Shown piece after piece: positions 7,368-16,119 of a DNA stretch of 64,000 bases; within the stretch, counting starts at the first letter, position 1; each line of letters begins with the position of its first letter. The DNA comes from Devosia neptuniae. Lineage in GTDB: Bacteria > Pseudomonadota > Alphaproteobacteria > Rhizobiales > Devosiaceae. Made by a program: the position numbers and the translations under genes. The stretch is taken from the NCBI RefSeq assembly GCF_025452235.1, contig NZ_CP104965.1, positions 558,001 to 622,000 on the forward strand, in the 5' to 3' direction. The notes below the pieces were generated by a model. That model made no database searches. It saw only the letters and a program-made list of their open reading frames with translations, and was not told the DNA's origin.

Positions 7368-8015
7368 ATGACCGAGACACCGAAGAAATTCCGCCGGCGG
7401 GCTGAGGCGCGGCCGGATGAGGTGCTGGATGCGGCGCTGGCGGTGTTTGTGGAGAAGGGCTATGCGGCGGCCAAGGTGGATGAGGTGGCGCGGCGGGCGG
7501 GCGTGTCCAAGGGCACGGTCTATCTGTATTTTCCATCCAAGGAAGCGCTGATCGAGGGGATAGTGCGGCGGGCGGTGGCGCCGATTGCGCTGCGGGCGCT
7601 GCCGGATCTCGAGACCTATGAGGGCGATCCGCGCGTGCCCATCACCATGCTGCTGACTGTACTGATCCAGCAATTGGCGCGGCCCGAGGCGATCGCCGTA
7701 CCCAAGCTGATCCTTCGGGAAGTGCTGAGCTTTCCCTTCATCGCCACGTTCTATCGCAACGAAGTGCTCGACAAGGTGATGCCGGCACTGGTCCGGTTGA
7801 TCCGGCGCGGGGTGGACAGTGGCACACTGCGCAAGGTCGATCCCGAACTGACGGTGCGCTCGATCATCGGACCGCTGCTGGCCCATGTGGCGCTGGGCGA
7901 ATTGTTCGGCATCATGCCGGAAGGCGGGGACCTGGCGCTTGACCGGTTCGTCGCCAACCATCTCGATATCCTGTTTCACGGCATCAGCACGCAACCGGCG
8001 GAGGCGCGGCCATGA
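7368..8015 (+). CDS. TetR/AcrR family repressor of export operon
   Basis: A 215-residue TetR-family regulator. The N-terminal helix-turn-helix is clear (VLDAALAVFVEKGYAAAKVD, then EVARRAGVSKGTVYLYFPSK). The C-terminal ligand-binding half is divergent, as is normal. GGAG precedes the ATG. It overlaps the adaptor gene by four bases (ATGA) and is first gene of a TetR-HlyD-ATPase-permease operon, resembling in order the ybiH-ybhGFSR system of enterics. It probably represses through the palindrome at 7317-7340; the inducer is unknown. Confidence 0.9.
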   Translation: MTETPKKFRRRAEARPDEVLDAALAVFVEKGYAAAKVDEVARRAGVSKGTVYLYFPSKEALIEGIVRRAVAPIALRALPDLETYEGDPRVPITMLLTVLIQQLARPEAIAVPKLILREVLSFPFIATFYRNEVLDKVMPALVRLIRRGVDSGTLRKVDPELTVRSIIGPLLAHVALGELFGIMPEGGDLALDRFVANHLDILFHGISTQPAEARP

Positions 8016-8950
8016 GCGATTTCCTCGGGGGTATTTTCGCAGCGTTGATGGCCTTGCTACCCGGTGGGGCGGGTGATGCGGGTGGCTATCCGGGATATCT
8101 GGAGGCTGACTATGTCTATGTGGCGCCGGTGGGTGCCGGGCGCATTGCCGATATGGCGGTGGCGGAGGGCCAGCCGGTTGCCATGGGTGACATGCTGTTC
8201 ACCCAGGACGATGCGCAGCAGCAGGCGCTGCTGACGGCAGCGCTGGCGCGCCGGCAATCGGCAGAGGCTAATCTGGATAATCTGACGACCGGCAGCCGGG
8301 CGCTGGAAATTGACGTGATCCGTGCCTCGCTGGCCAAGGCGCGCTCGGATCTGGCGCTGGCGCAATCGAACCTGGCGCGCAGCGAGAAGTTGCTGGCGGC
8401 AGGTACGACAACGCAAGCGCGGGTCGAGCAGGATCGGGCGGCGCTGGCCTCGGCGCAGGCGCAGGTGGCCCAATTCACGGCGCAAGTGGGCGTGGCCGAA
8501 TTGCCGGCGCGCAATGCGCAACAGGTGGCGGCGGAGGCCGAGTTGGAGGCTGCAGCCGCCGATGCCAATCGCGCGCAGCTTGACCTGAGGGATCGCCAGA
8601 CCATGGCGCCGGTGGCGGGCATTGTGGATCGGTTGTTCTATTCCGCCGGCGAGATTGCGACGGCGGGAACGCCGGTGGTTTCGATCCTGCCAGCAGGGGC
8701 GCTCAAGGCCCGGTTCTTCGTGCCGGAGGCTGACCGGTCGGCGCTGGCGGTGGGCGGCATGGTGCAGGTGGGATGCGATGGCTGCACGGCCATGTCAGCC
8801 CGGATCACCTATTTCGCCAGCGAGCCGCAGACCACCCCGCCGGTGATCTATTCGAAGGAGGAGCGCGGGCGGCTGGTCTATCTGGTGGAAGCCGAGTTGG
8901 AAGCACCCGGCGGTTTACGGCCGGGCCAGCCGGTGACGGTGACGCGGTGA
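8012..8950 (+). CDS. HlyD-family periplasmic adaptor
   Basis: A 312-residue membrane fusion protein. It has a short hydrophobic N-terminal segment, a lipoyl-like half (YVYVAPVGAGRIADMAVAEG) and a long alpha-helical hairpin rich in Ala/Gln (about residues 65-190). The second lipoyl half and barrel follow (APVAGIVDRLFYSAGEI, then TPVVSILPAGALKARFFVP). It should bridge the inner-membrane ABC exporter to an outer-membrane channel. No TolC-like gene is adjacent. It overlaps tetR and the ATPase gene by four bases each. Confidence 0.88.
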   Translation: MSDFLGGIFAALMALLPGGAGDAGGYPGYLEADYVYVAPVGAGRIADMAVAEGQPVAMGDMLFTQDDAQQQALLTAALARRQSAEANLDNLTTGSRALEIDVIRASLAKARSDLALAQSNLARSEKLLAAGTTTQARVEQDRAALASAQAQVAQFTAQVGVAELPARNAQQVAAEAELEAAAADANRAQLDLRDRQTMAPVAGIVDRLFYSAGEIATAGTPVVSILPAGALKARFFVPEADRSALAVGGMVQVGCDGCTAMSARITYFASEPQTTPPVIYSKEERGRLVYLVEAELEAPGGLRPGQPVTVTR

Positions 8951-9885
8951 CCGAGGAAAACGTCATCGACGTGACCGGGCTCACCAAGAGCTTTGGCGAC
9001 AAGCTGGTGGTCGACCATTTCGACATCCGGGTGCCGCGCGGCGCCATTTATGGCTTTCTGGGGCCGAATGGATCGGGGAAAACCACGACGATCCGTATGC
9101 TGTGCGGGTTGCTGCTGGCCGATGCGGGGCAAGGCACGTGCCTGGGATTTGATGTGCGCAAGCAGGCCGCCGCGATCAAGACGCAGGTCGGCTATATGAC
9201 GCAGAAATTCAGCCTCTATGAAGACCTGACCATTCGCGAAAATCTCGATTTCGTGGCGCGGATGTATGGCATTGCCAATCGGGACCAGCGGGTGAGCGCC
9301 GCGCTGGCCGATCTGGGGCTGGCCGATCGCTCAGGACAATTGGCGGGTACCCTGTCGGGTGGCTGGAAACAGCGACTGGCGCTGGCGGCCTGCCTGATCC
9401 ACGACCCGCAATTGCTGCTGCTGGACGAGCCCACGGCAGGCGTCGATCCCAAGGCGCGACGCGATTTCTGGGATGAAATCCGCCGGCTGAGCAAGGCCGG
9501 CGTCACCGTATTGGTCTCGACCCATTACATGGACGAGGCGGTGCAGTGCGATTTCATCACCTATATCGCCTATGGCAAGAAGCTGATCGACGGGCCGGCC
9601 GCCGACATTCCCAAAATGGTGGGGCTGACCACCTGGCGCGCGGAGGGGCCGGACCTCGCCGCGCTGGAGGCCGAGCTTACCGGGCAGCCTGGCGTGCTGC
9701 AGATTGCGCGGTTCGGTTCGACCCTGCATGTCTCGGGCACTGATGCGGCAGCGCTGGAAAACACGGTGCGGCAACACGAGGCCAAGGGTCGCTATCGCTG
9801 GAGCCTGCAGGCGGCGGGGCTTGAGGAAGCGTTCATTTACCTCATGACGGGGGCGCGCGATAATTTCGCGCGGGATGCGGCATGA
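8947..9885 (+). CDS. ABC-2 exporter ATP-binding protein
   Basis: A 312-residue ATPase with Walker A GPNGSGKTT, Q-loop MTQKF, signature LSGGWKQRL, Walker B LLLLDEPTAGVDP and the switch His in VSTHYMDEA. The GTG at 8947 overlaps the adaptor stop (GTGA); upstream in-frame codons encode the wrong frame of the adaptor and are rejected. It energises the permease encoded next. The signature has Trp in place of the usual Gln (GGWKQ), seen in some ABC-2 exporters. Confidence 0.92.
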   Translation: MTEENVIDVTGLTKSFGDKLVVDHFDIRVPRGAIYGFLGPNGSGKTTTIRMLCGLLLADAGQGTCLGFDVRKQAAAIKTQVGYMTQKFSLYEDLTIRENLDFVARMYGIANRDQRVSAALADLGLADRSGQLAGTLSGGWKQRLALAACLIHDPQLLLLDEPTAGVDPKARRDFWDEIRRLSKAGVTVLVSTHYMDEAVQCDFITYIAYGKKLIDGPAADIPKMVGLTTWRAEGPDLAALEAELTGQPGVLQIARFGSTLHVSGTDAAALENTVRQHEAKGRYRWSLQAAGLEEAFIYLMTGARDNFARDAA

Positions 9886-11018
9886 ACCGGTTTTTCTCGC
9901 TGTCGCGCTTTGGCGCGGTGCTGCTCAAGGAATTCATCCAGATGCGGCGCGACCGCGTCACCTTTGCCATGATGATCGGCCTGCCCATCATTCAATTGCT
10001 GCTGTTCGGCTTTGCCATCAATACCGATCCGCGCCATCTGCCGACGCTGGTCGAAGTCAATGATGACGGTCCCTTGGTGCGCGCGGTGCTGGCGGGGATG
10101 CAGACGTCGGGTTATTTCGATTTTGAAGGCGTGGTGCATGGTCCCAGCGAAGGCGAAGACGCGCTACGGCGCGGCAGCGCCAATTTCGTCGTGGTCATTC
10201 CCGCTCATTTCGAGCGCGATGTGATCCGTCGGCGGCGGCCCGATATTCTGGTGGCTGCCGATGCGGCGGACCCGTCGGCGGTGGGCGGCGCGACGGCGGC
10301 GCTGAGCGGGATCATTGCGGGCGCGATGAGCCAGACGCTGACCGGGCCGCTGGCCCAGGCGGCGGGGGCCCCTGCCCCGTTCGGCGTCATCGTACACCGC
10401 GCCTATAACCCCGAGGGCAAGACCTCGACCAATATCGTGCCGGGGCTGCTCGCCATCATCCTCTCAATGACCATGGTGATGATCACTGCGGTGGCGATCG
10501 TCAAAGAGCGCGAGCGCGGCACGATGGAAATGCTGATCTCGACGCCGGTGCGGCCATTCGAAGTGATGCTGGGCAAAATCCTGCCCTATGTGCTGGTGGG
10601 CTATGTGCAGACCGCGGTGTTCCTCGTGGCCGCGTTTGCGCTGTTCGGCGTACCGTTCGAGGGCACGTTCATGGCCTTCTTCATCGGCTTCAATCTGTTC
10701 ATCCTTGGCAATCTGGCGCTGGGCTTTCTGATCTCGACGCTGGCGCGCAATCAGATGCAGGCCATGCAACTGAGCCTTTTCACCATCCTGCCCTCGATCC
10801 TGCTGAGTGGCTTCATGTTTCCCTTTGCCGGCATGCCGGGCTGGGCACAAAGCATCGGTGTCGCCGTGCCGGCGACACACTTCATGCGGCTGGTGCGTAT
10901 GGTGATGCTGAAAGGGGCCGATAGCTGGGATCTGGGCAGCGAGTTTTTCGCGCTGGCGGTGATCGTCGGCGTGATCTCGGTGGTGGCGATGATGCGCTAT
11001 CGGCAGACGCTGGATTAG
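9882..11018 (+). CDS. ABC-2 type exporter permease
   Basis: A 378-residue membrane protein. An N-terminal cytosolic helix (LLKEFIQMRRDRVTFAMMIG) leads into TM1, a large periplasmic loop (about residues 45-175), then five C-terminal TM segments. The ABC-2 motif is visible (VKERERGTMEMLISTPVRP). It resembles YbhS/YbhR-type half-permeases, so the active transporter is probably a homodimer. It overlaps the ATPase gene by four bases and is last in the operon, meeting the VOC gene tail to tail with a four-base overlap. Confidence 0.9.
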   Translation: MNRFFSLSRFGAVLLKEFIQMRRDRVTFAMMIGLPIIQLLLFGFAINTDPRHLPTLVEVNDDGPLVRAVLAGMQTSGYFDFEGVVHGPSEGEDALRRGSANFVVVIPAHFERDVIRRRRPDILVAADAADPSAVGGATAALSGIIAGAMSQTLTGPLAQAAGAPAPFGVIVHRAYNPEGKTSTNIVPGLLAIILSMTMVMITAVAIVKERERGTMEMLISTPVRPFEVMLGKILPYVLVGYVQTAVFLVAAFALFGVPFEGTFMAFFIGFNLFILGNLALGFLISTLARNQMQAMQLSLFTILPSILLSGFMFPFAGMPGWAQSIGVAVPATHFMRLVRMVMLKGADSWDLGSEFFALAVIVGVISVVAMMRYRQTLD

Positions 11019-11389
11019 AGCCCCTGCATCCAGCCGATAATGGCGCCGGTGGGATCGCTCAGTACGCAAAGGCGTCCGATGCCGGGCACGTCATGGGGAC
11101 CGCGAATTACGCTGGCCCCGTGCTCCACGGCAATGGCGAACCGGCGGTCGATATCGTTCACTTCGACAAAGCCCAGCCAATAGGATTGTGGGCCAGCCAG
11201 ATAGCCTTGGTTCAAGGTACCAAGACCGCCGACCATTTCATCGCCCGAGCGGATGACGAAATAGGGTTCGCCGGCCAGATCGTAATTCTCGTAGGTCCAG
11301 TCCAGCGTCGCGGTGAAGAAGGCCTTGGCCTTCTCCACATCCGTAGTCAGCAGGTCATGCCAGGCGAATAACCCGTGCGGCCTGCTCAT
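11015..11389 (-). CDS. VOC (glyoxalase-like) family protein
   Basis: A 124-residue protein with one vicinal-oxygen-chelate fold (FAWHDLLTTDVEKAKAFFTA, then LDWTYENYDLAGEPYFVI and VNDIDRRFAIAVEHGASVIR). Substrate is not evident; families of this kind include dioxygenases, lyases and resistance proteins. It lies four bases downstream of murA on the same strand, so it may be co-transcribed with murA, and converges with the export operon. Confidence 0.8.
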   Translation of the reverse strand: MSRPHGLFAWHDLLTTDVEKAKAFFTATLDWTYENYDLAGEPYFVIRSGDEMVGGLGTLNQGYLAGPQSYWLGFVEVNDIDRRFAIAVEHGASVIRGPHDVPGIGRLCVLSDPTGAIIGWMQGL

Positions 11390-11393
11390 GGCG

Positions 11394-12686
11394 CTAGCCG
11401 GCGAGGCGTTCGATTTCGGCGCCGCAACGGCTCAGCTTGTCTTCAAGCCGCTCGAAGCCGCGGTCGAGGTGATAGATCCGATTGACCACGGTTTCACCCT
11501 TGGCGGCGAGGCCGGCAATGACCAGTGAGACCGAGGCGCGCAAATCGGTTGCCATCACCTGGGCGCCCTTGAGCTGGGACTTGCCGGTGACCGTGGCGAC
11601 CTGGCCATCAACGGTGATATCGGCGCCGAAGCGGGCCAGTTCGGCCACATGCATGTAGCGATTTTCGAAAATGGTTTCGCGGATCTGGCTGGTGCCTGAG
11701 CTCATGGTCATCAGCGCCATGAACTGGGCCTGCAGGTCCGTGGGGAAACCGGGGAAGGGATCGGTTTCGATATCGACCGGCTGGATGCCATTGCCATTGC
11801 GATAGACGCGCAGGCCATCGGCCTCGGGGGTGATCACCGTGCCGGTCCGGCCCAAAATGTCGAGGGCGGCTTCCAGATGCTCGGCGCGGGCGCCCTTGAG
11901 CAGCACATTGCCGCCGGTCATGGCGGTGGCCATGGCGAAGGTGCCGGTTTCGATGCGGTCGGGAATAACGTCTACGGTGGCGCCATGCAGCTTGTCGACG
12001 CCTTCAATGGTCAGCGTGCGCGTGCCGATGCCCGAGATTTTGGCGCCCATGGCGACGAGACATTCGGCGACATTGGTGATTTCAGGTTCCTGGGCGGCAT
12101 TCTCGATAATGGTCGTGCCCTTGGCGAGCGTCGCCGCCATCATGATAGTGTGGGTAGCGCCGACCGACACCTTGGGGAAGACGATGTGGGCGCCCTTGAG
12201 GCCGCCCTTGGGCGCCTTGACCACGACATAGCCTTCATCGATGTCGATTTCCGCGCCCAGCTCCTTGAGGCCGAAGAGGAAGAGATCAACCGGCCGCGTG
12301 CCGATGGCGCAGCCGCCGGGCAGGGAAACACGGGCATTGTGTTCGCGAGCCAGCAGCGGGCCGATGACCCAGAAGCTGGCGCGCATCTTGGAGACCAGGT
12401 CATAGGGCGCGGTGGTGTCGACGATATCGGCGGCATGGAAGGTCATGCGCTGGCCCACGCCCTCATCCTCGCCGCGGCGGCGGCCATGCACGGCAATATC
12501 GACGCCGTGGTTTTCAAGGATGCGCTCGAGCTGTTTGACATCGGCGAGGCGCGGCACATTTTGCAGCACCAGCGGCTCATCGGTCAAAAGCGAGGCGATC
12601 ATCAGCGGCAGCGCGGCATTCTTGGCGCCGGAGATGACGATTTCCCCGTGCAGTTCATTGCCGCCGACCAAACGAATGCGATCCAT
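11394..12686 (-). CDS. murA: UDP-N-acetylglucosamine 1-carboxyvinyltransferase
   Basis: A 430-residue MurA: first committed step of peptidoglycan synthesis, adding enolpyruvate from PEP to UDP-GlcNAc. The N-terminus [20 protein letters not shown] is typical and fixes the start at 12686, although the frame is open to 12740. K22 and the active-site Cys C126 ([15 protein letters not shown]) are present, implying fosfomycin sensitivity of the enzyme. It is normally adjacent to DUF2948-hisD in relatives; here the TetR export operon and a VOC gene lie between. Confidence 0.96.
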   Translation of the reverse strand: MDRIRLVGGNELHGEIVISGAKNAALPLMIASLLTDEPLVLQNVPRLADVKQLERILENHGVDIAVHGRRRGEDEGVGQRMTFHAADIVDTTAPYDLVSKMRASFWVIGPLLAREHNARVSLPGGCAIGTRPVDLFLFGLKELGAEIDIDEGYVVVKAPKGGLKGAHIVFPKVSVGATHTIMMAATLAKGTTIIENAAQEPEITNVAECLVAMGAKISGIGTRTLTIEGVDKLHGATVDVIPDRIETGTFAMATAMTGGNVLLKGARAEHLEAALDILGRTGTVITPEADGLRVYRNGNGIQPVDIETDPFPGFPTDLQAQFMALMTMSSGTSQIRETIFENRYMHVAELARFGADITVDGQVATVTGKSQLKGAQVMATDLRASVSLVIAGLAAKGETVVNRIYHLDRGFERLEDKLSRCGAEIERLAG

Positions 12687-12915
12687 CCTGGATATCCTCA
12701 AGCGGGGCGGAAACGCCCCTGGGGTGAAAGCTGGCCTCAATAGCCGAATCGTGCCCCGCCAACAAGGCGGGCGATGTGGCTCAGGCCCGGAACGCGGGAG
12801 ATCGTGCTGGAATCAGCACCTTCGCCCCATGATCTTAAATGTCTGCCGGATTTGTCGAAAACATGGTGGCGATTTCGACCCTGTGGCGTGAGGGTCAATT
12901 CAGCCCGAAAATGGT

Positions 12916-13080
12916 TTACGGTTTATTGCCCGTTTGCCCTTGGACGGCCGGATCGATCCCGGGTGAGCGCGTATCGGCATCGGCACGGGCCTTGAGCTGG
13001 CCTTTGCGGCGTTTGAGATTTTCGCGCAGCTTGGCGGCCAGTCTTTGCTCGCGCTGCGCCGCCTGTTCGGATTTGCTCAT
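12916..13080 (-). CDS. small conserved basic protein
   Basis: A 54-residue frame (starts MSKSEQAAQREQRLAAKLRE, continues NLKRRKGQLKARAD). The Lys/Arg/Gln-rich helical N-terminus with an ENLKRRKxQ core resembles small hypothetical proteins that I recall upstream of murA in Hyphomicrobiales. It is short and low in complexity. Function unknown; the amphipathic charged helix could bind RNA or DNA. It is divergent from tRNA-Thr. Confidence 0.6.
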   Translation of the reverse strand: MSKSEQAAQREQRLAAKLRENLKRRKGQLKARADADTRSPGIDPAVQGQTGNKP

Positions 13081-13261
13081 CGGTCCGGCATTAGTCCGTA
13101 TTGTCGCAAGGTTTGTGGCGAAAAGCCGGCCCGCGGCTTTGGCCCCTTGATCTCAGGTTGGCACTTGCAGGTTGATATGCGCTTTTTGGCCTTGCGTCGA
13201 GGTTTGGCCTATGGCACTAGAGCGCCCGTCGCCGGACCCGGGCCAAGCCCGCCGCGCAGAT

Positions 13262-13336
<75 letters not shown>

Positions 13337-13378
13337 TTCGGATTTTCCTGATATCGATCTGCCGCTGCAGTGACGCAG

Positions 13379-13405
13379 AAAACCGGCGCCCTTGAAGGAC
13401 GCCGG
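13379..13405 (-). terminator. intrinsic terminator of PRC-barrel gene
   Basis: On the minus strand CCGGCG pairs with CGCCGG with further pairing inward, followed by TTTT (plus-strand AAAA at 13379-13382). It lies 26 bases past the stop of the PRC-barrel gene. Confidence 0.7.
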
Positions 13406-13430
13406 CTGTGCATGGCTCGTGCTGCCGGGG

Positions 13431-13820
13431 TTAGATCCAGTATGGGGCGACGCCGTAATAGTCGTAGACGCGGCGGCCGTTTTCGGCGGTCCAGTAGTCT
13501 TCGTCGTCGGTATCGTATTTGGGGGCGCCTTCGAGCTGGTCCTTGGTGACGTCGACCCGGTAGCCGCCCAGGCTTTCGTCATAGTTCAGCTTGCTCCAGG
13601 GGAGTGGGTAATGGTCGTGGCCCATGCCGAGGAAGCCGCCGAAGCTGAGGACGGCGTAGGATACCTTGCCGCTGCGCTTTTCCACCAGGATGCGTTCGAT
13701 GGAGCCAATGTGCTCGCCACGGGGATCGTAGACCTTGGTACCCTCGACCTTGTCGGAGGCGATCAGATCGTGGGTTTCCTTGACGTCGGGGTCGCGGTTG
13801 CGAATATCGTCGTGAGCCAT
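13431..13820 (-). CDS. PRC-barrel domain protein
   Basis: A 129-residue protein with a central PRC barrel (about residues 18-85: LIASDKVEGTKVYDPRGEHI, then GSIERILVEKRSGKVSYAVL). A Tyr/Asp-rich C-terminus follows (DDEDYWTAENGRRVYDYYG). GAGGAG lies six bases before the ATG at 13820; the frame is open further upstream but without support. PRC-barrel proteins of this size are often stress-associated or bind membrane partners; the exact role is unknown. It is followed by its own terminator. Confidence 0.85.
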   Translation of the reverse strand: MAHDDIRNRDPDVKETHDLIASDKVEGTKVYDPRGEHIGSIERILVEKRSGKVSYAVLSFGGFLGMGHDHYPLPWSKLNYDESLGGYRVDVTKDQLEGAPKYDTDDEDYWTAENGRRVYDYYGVAPYWI

Positions 13821-13974
13821 TTCGAACTCCTCTTCGTTGGATGCTAGGGCAACGCGAATTTTTCCCCTTGGGTTCCGCGATAGAAAAAGCGTGATCGAAA
13901 AGCCCGGTGTGGGCGCGGCCTTGGAACCGCTGCCTGCAACGGGCATTGAATCGGCAGAACCGAGGGAGACGAAC

Positions 13975-14274
13975 ATGGCCGATGCACCCAAGACTCCGAC
14001 GCCCACTGTCGCCAATGTGGACAATCTGATCGACGAGAATGGCGCGCGTGTCGACTTGCCGGATGGCACGCCGATCAAGGTGGCGGGCGAGCATGACGAG
14101 ACCGTGGGCGCGACCGGGCCGACCAATTGGTGGCTTTACGGCGTGGTGGGGCTGGCGATCGTGATTGCGGTGCTGCTGGTGCTGCAAATGTTCAACGGCG
14201 CGCCGGGCAGTGATGTGCAGCCGGCGACACCAACGTCGGCTCCGGTGGTGGAGCCGGTGGCGCCGGCGCAATAA
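13975..14274 (+). CDS. single-pass membrane protein, unknown
   Basis: A 99-residue protein with a polar N-terminal 55 residues, one TM helix (about 57-76: WLYGVVGLAIVIAVLLVLQM) and a Pro/Thr/Val-rich tail. The ATG at 13975 follows GAGGGAGA at good spacing; the frame is open from 13837 but that part overlaps the promoter of the divergent PRC-barrel gene. Probably an inner-membrane protein with a short periplasmic tail. No family recognised. It is flanked by the PRC-barrel and OmpA-like genes. Confidence 0.7.
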   Translation: MADAPKTPTPTVANVDNLIDENGARVDLPDGTPIKVAGEHDETVGATGPTNWWLYGVVGLAIVIAVLLVLQMFNGAPGSDVQPATPTSAPVVEPVAPAQ

Positions 14275-14302
14275 AAAAGCGCGGCACCAAGGCCGCGCTT
14301 TT
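14275..14302. terminator. bidirectional intrinsic terminator
   Basis: AAAA-GCGCGGC (to 14285), loop ACCAAG, GCCGCGC-TTTT (14292-14302). The A and T tracts on both sides let it serve the plus-strand membrane protein and the minus-strand OmpA-like gene, which converge here. Confidence 0.85.
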
Positions 14303-14322
14303 CATTCTGGATAGAGGTCCGA

Positions 14323-14985
14323 TCAGCCGTTGATGGGCGAGATCTGGATTTCGACGCGACGGTTCTGAGCGCGACCCTGTTCGGTGGCGTTGGACGCGAT
14401 CGGGCTTGATTCGCCCTTGCCTTCGATGAAGAAGCGGCGCTGGTCGATGCCCTGATTGGCGAGGATCGTGGCGACCGAAACGGCGCGGCGCTGGGACAGC
14501 GACAGATTGTAATTGTCATCGCCCTGGCTATCGGTGTGGCCATAGACATCGACAATGGTCTTGTCGAACTTCTTGAGCACCAGCGCCACCGAGACCAGGG
14601 TCTGGTTGAACTGGGGCTGCACATTGGACTGGTCGGTGGCGAAAGTGATGTTGGACGGCATGTTGAGGATGATCTGCTGGCCAACGCGGGTCACCGAAAC
14701 GCCGGTCCCCTGCAGCTGGGCGCGCAATTCGGCCTCCTGCTGATCCATGTAGCTGCCGATGGCAGCGCCGGTGAGGCCACCCACGCCGGCGCCGATCAGG
14801 GCGCCAACGCGCGGATCGCCACCGACGGCTGCGCCAACTAGGGCACCAGCAATGGCACCGCCGCCCGTGCCGATCAGCGCGCCGCCGGCCGTATTGGAGA
14901 GCTGGGATTCACCAGTATAGGGATTGGTGGTGCAGGCGGTCAGCGCCAGCGTCGCGGCAAGAGCCACGAGAATCTTGGATTTCAT
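14323..14985 (-). CDS. OmpA-family lipoprotein with glycine-zipper
   Basis: A 220-residue envelope lipoprotein with signal peptide and lipobox LTAC (ATLALTACTTNPYTGESQ). A glycine-zipper segment (about residues 33-85, many GxxxG repeats) and a C-terminal OmpA peptidoglycan-binding domain follow (VYGHTDSQGDDNYNLSLSQR, then GKGESSPIASNATEQGRAQN). The ATG at 14985 has AGGGGGA upstream. It resembles the YiaD/Pal-like family that tethers the outer membrane to peptidoglycan. Confidence 0.9.
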   Translation of the reverse strand: MKSKILVALAATLALTACTTNPYTGESQLSNTAGGALIGTGGGAIAGALVGAAVGGDPRVGALIGAGVGGLTGAAIGSYMDQQEAELRAQLQGTGVSVTRVGQQIILNMPSNITFATDQSNVQPQFNQTLVSVALVLKKFDKTIVDVYGHTDSQGDDNYNLSLSQRRAVSVATILANQGIDQRRFFIEGKGESSPIASNATEQGRAQNRRVEIQISPING

Positions 14986-15086
14986 CGATTGTCCCCCTGA
15001 AGGATTAAGTGCCCGTTTTGCGGATGGAATGCGGCAGGAAGGTGATGAATCAAATATGCTGAACAAGTGATGAACGAGAATGAGGT

Positions 15087-15857
15087 TCAAGCATTGGCCC
15101 AGCCGCCATCGACGACGAATTGCTGGGCCGAAATCATGGCGCTGTCATCGGCAGCAAGGAACAGGGCCATGCGGGCAATGTCGTCGGGATAGACGCGGCC
15201 GGCCAGTACCTGGTTCTGATCGATCAGCTTCTCGCCCTCGGCATTGAGCCAATGGGTCAATTGCCGCTCGGTCATGACCCAGCCGGGGACCAGGGAATTG
15301 ACGCGAATGCCCGAGCCGCCCAATTCGCGCGCCATGGCGCGGGTCAGCCCATGGGCAGCGGCCTTGGCGGTTTCGTAGATCGGGATGCGGGAGGACATGA
15401 TCATCCAGCTGATCGAGCCGGTATTGATGATCGAGCCCCGCCCGGCGCGGACCATGCCCGGCGCCACGGCCTGAATGGCAAAGAAGGCATGCTTGAGATT
15501 GACCGCCATGCGATCATCCCAATAGGCGGGGGTGACATCGGTCCAATCGTGGCGCTGGTCATGGGCGGCGTTGTTGACCAGTGCCAGCGCATCGCCATGG
15601 GCGGCGGCAAAGCCGGCAATCGCGGCCTGGTAGATTTCGGTTTCGGTGACATCGCAGGGGGTGAACAGCACTTCCTGGCCCTGCCCGACCAGCTCGGCGG
15701 CAAGCTTTTCGCCGGCATCGAGCGCGATATCGACGAAGCCGACCCTGGCGCCCTGGGCGGCAAAATTGCGCACCAGGCTTTCCCCGATGCCCGAGGCACC
15801 GCCGGAGATGACGACCGGCATGCCGGTCAGGCTGGGATAGTGGGCAAATCGGGTCAT
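15087..15857 (-). CDS. short-chain dehydrogenase/reductase
   Basis: A 256-residue classical SDR with cofactor motif GGASGIG (19-25), acidic D43 after strand 2 pointing to NAD(H), NNA (95-97), and catalytic S148, Y161 and K165. C-terminal motifs VPGWVMT and FVVDGGW are present. GGAGG before the ATG at 15857 sets the start. The nearest recollected relatives are sugar or polyol dehydrogenases, but the substrate cannot be set from sequence. It is divergent from hemA and probably unrelated in function. Confidence 0.88.
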   Translation of the reverse strand: MTRFAHYPSLTGMPVVISGGASGIGESLVRNFAAQGARVGFVDIALDAGEKLAAELVGQGQEVLFTPCDVTETEIYQAAIAGFAAAHGDALALVNNAAHDQRHDWTDVTPAYWDDRMAVNLKHAFFAIQAVAPGMVRAGRGSIINTGSISWMIMSSRIPIYETAKAAAHGLTRAMARELGGSGIRVNSLVPGWVMTERQLTHWLNAEGEKLIDQNQVLAGRVYPDDIARMALFLAADDSAMISAQQFVVDGGWANA

Positions 15858-16021
15858 GACGGCTCCTCCGCCGGAGTGGTAGCGTGAGGCGGAGGGGCGT
15901 GCAAGACGGCTTGCCAAAAGTCTATGCAAAGCATTGGCAGCAGAGCCTTTGCACTTTAGAATGAGTCTGATGTTGCTCGCGACCGCCCCCACGGACGGAC
16001 CCCGCAAAGCCGCGCGGCGAA

Positions 16022-16035
16022 TTGACCTATGTCAA
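16022..16035. promoter_or_regulatory. FNR/FixK-type box upstream of hemA
   Basis: TTGACCTATGTCAA matches the TTGAY-N4-RTCAA dyad of CRP/FNR-family regulators, and the flanking bases extend it to ATTGAC/GTCAAT. It is 84 bases before the hemA ATG. Oxygen-responsive FNR-type control of hemA is known in Rhodobacter; binding here is inferred. Confidence 0.65.
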
Positions 16036-16119
16036 TGGCTGGCCGCGAGGATTAGGTACTCTTCTATTCTGCCAGACCGGCAAAGGATCGGCCGCGGCAG
16101 GGCACAAAGGGACGTTCGA

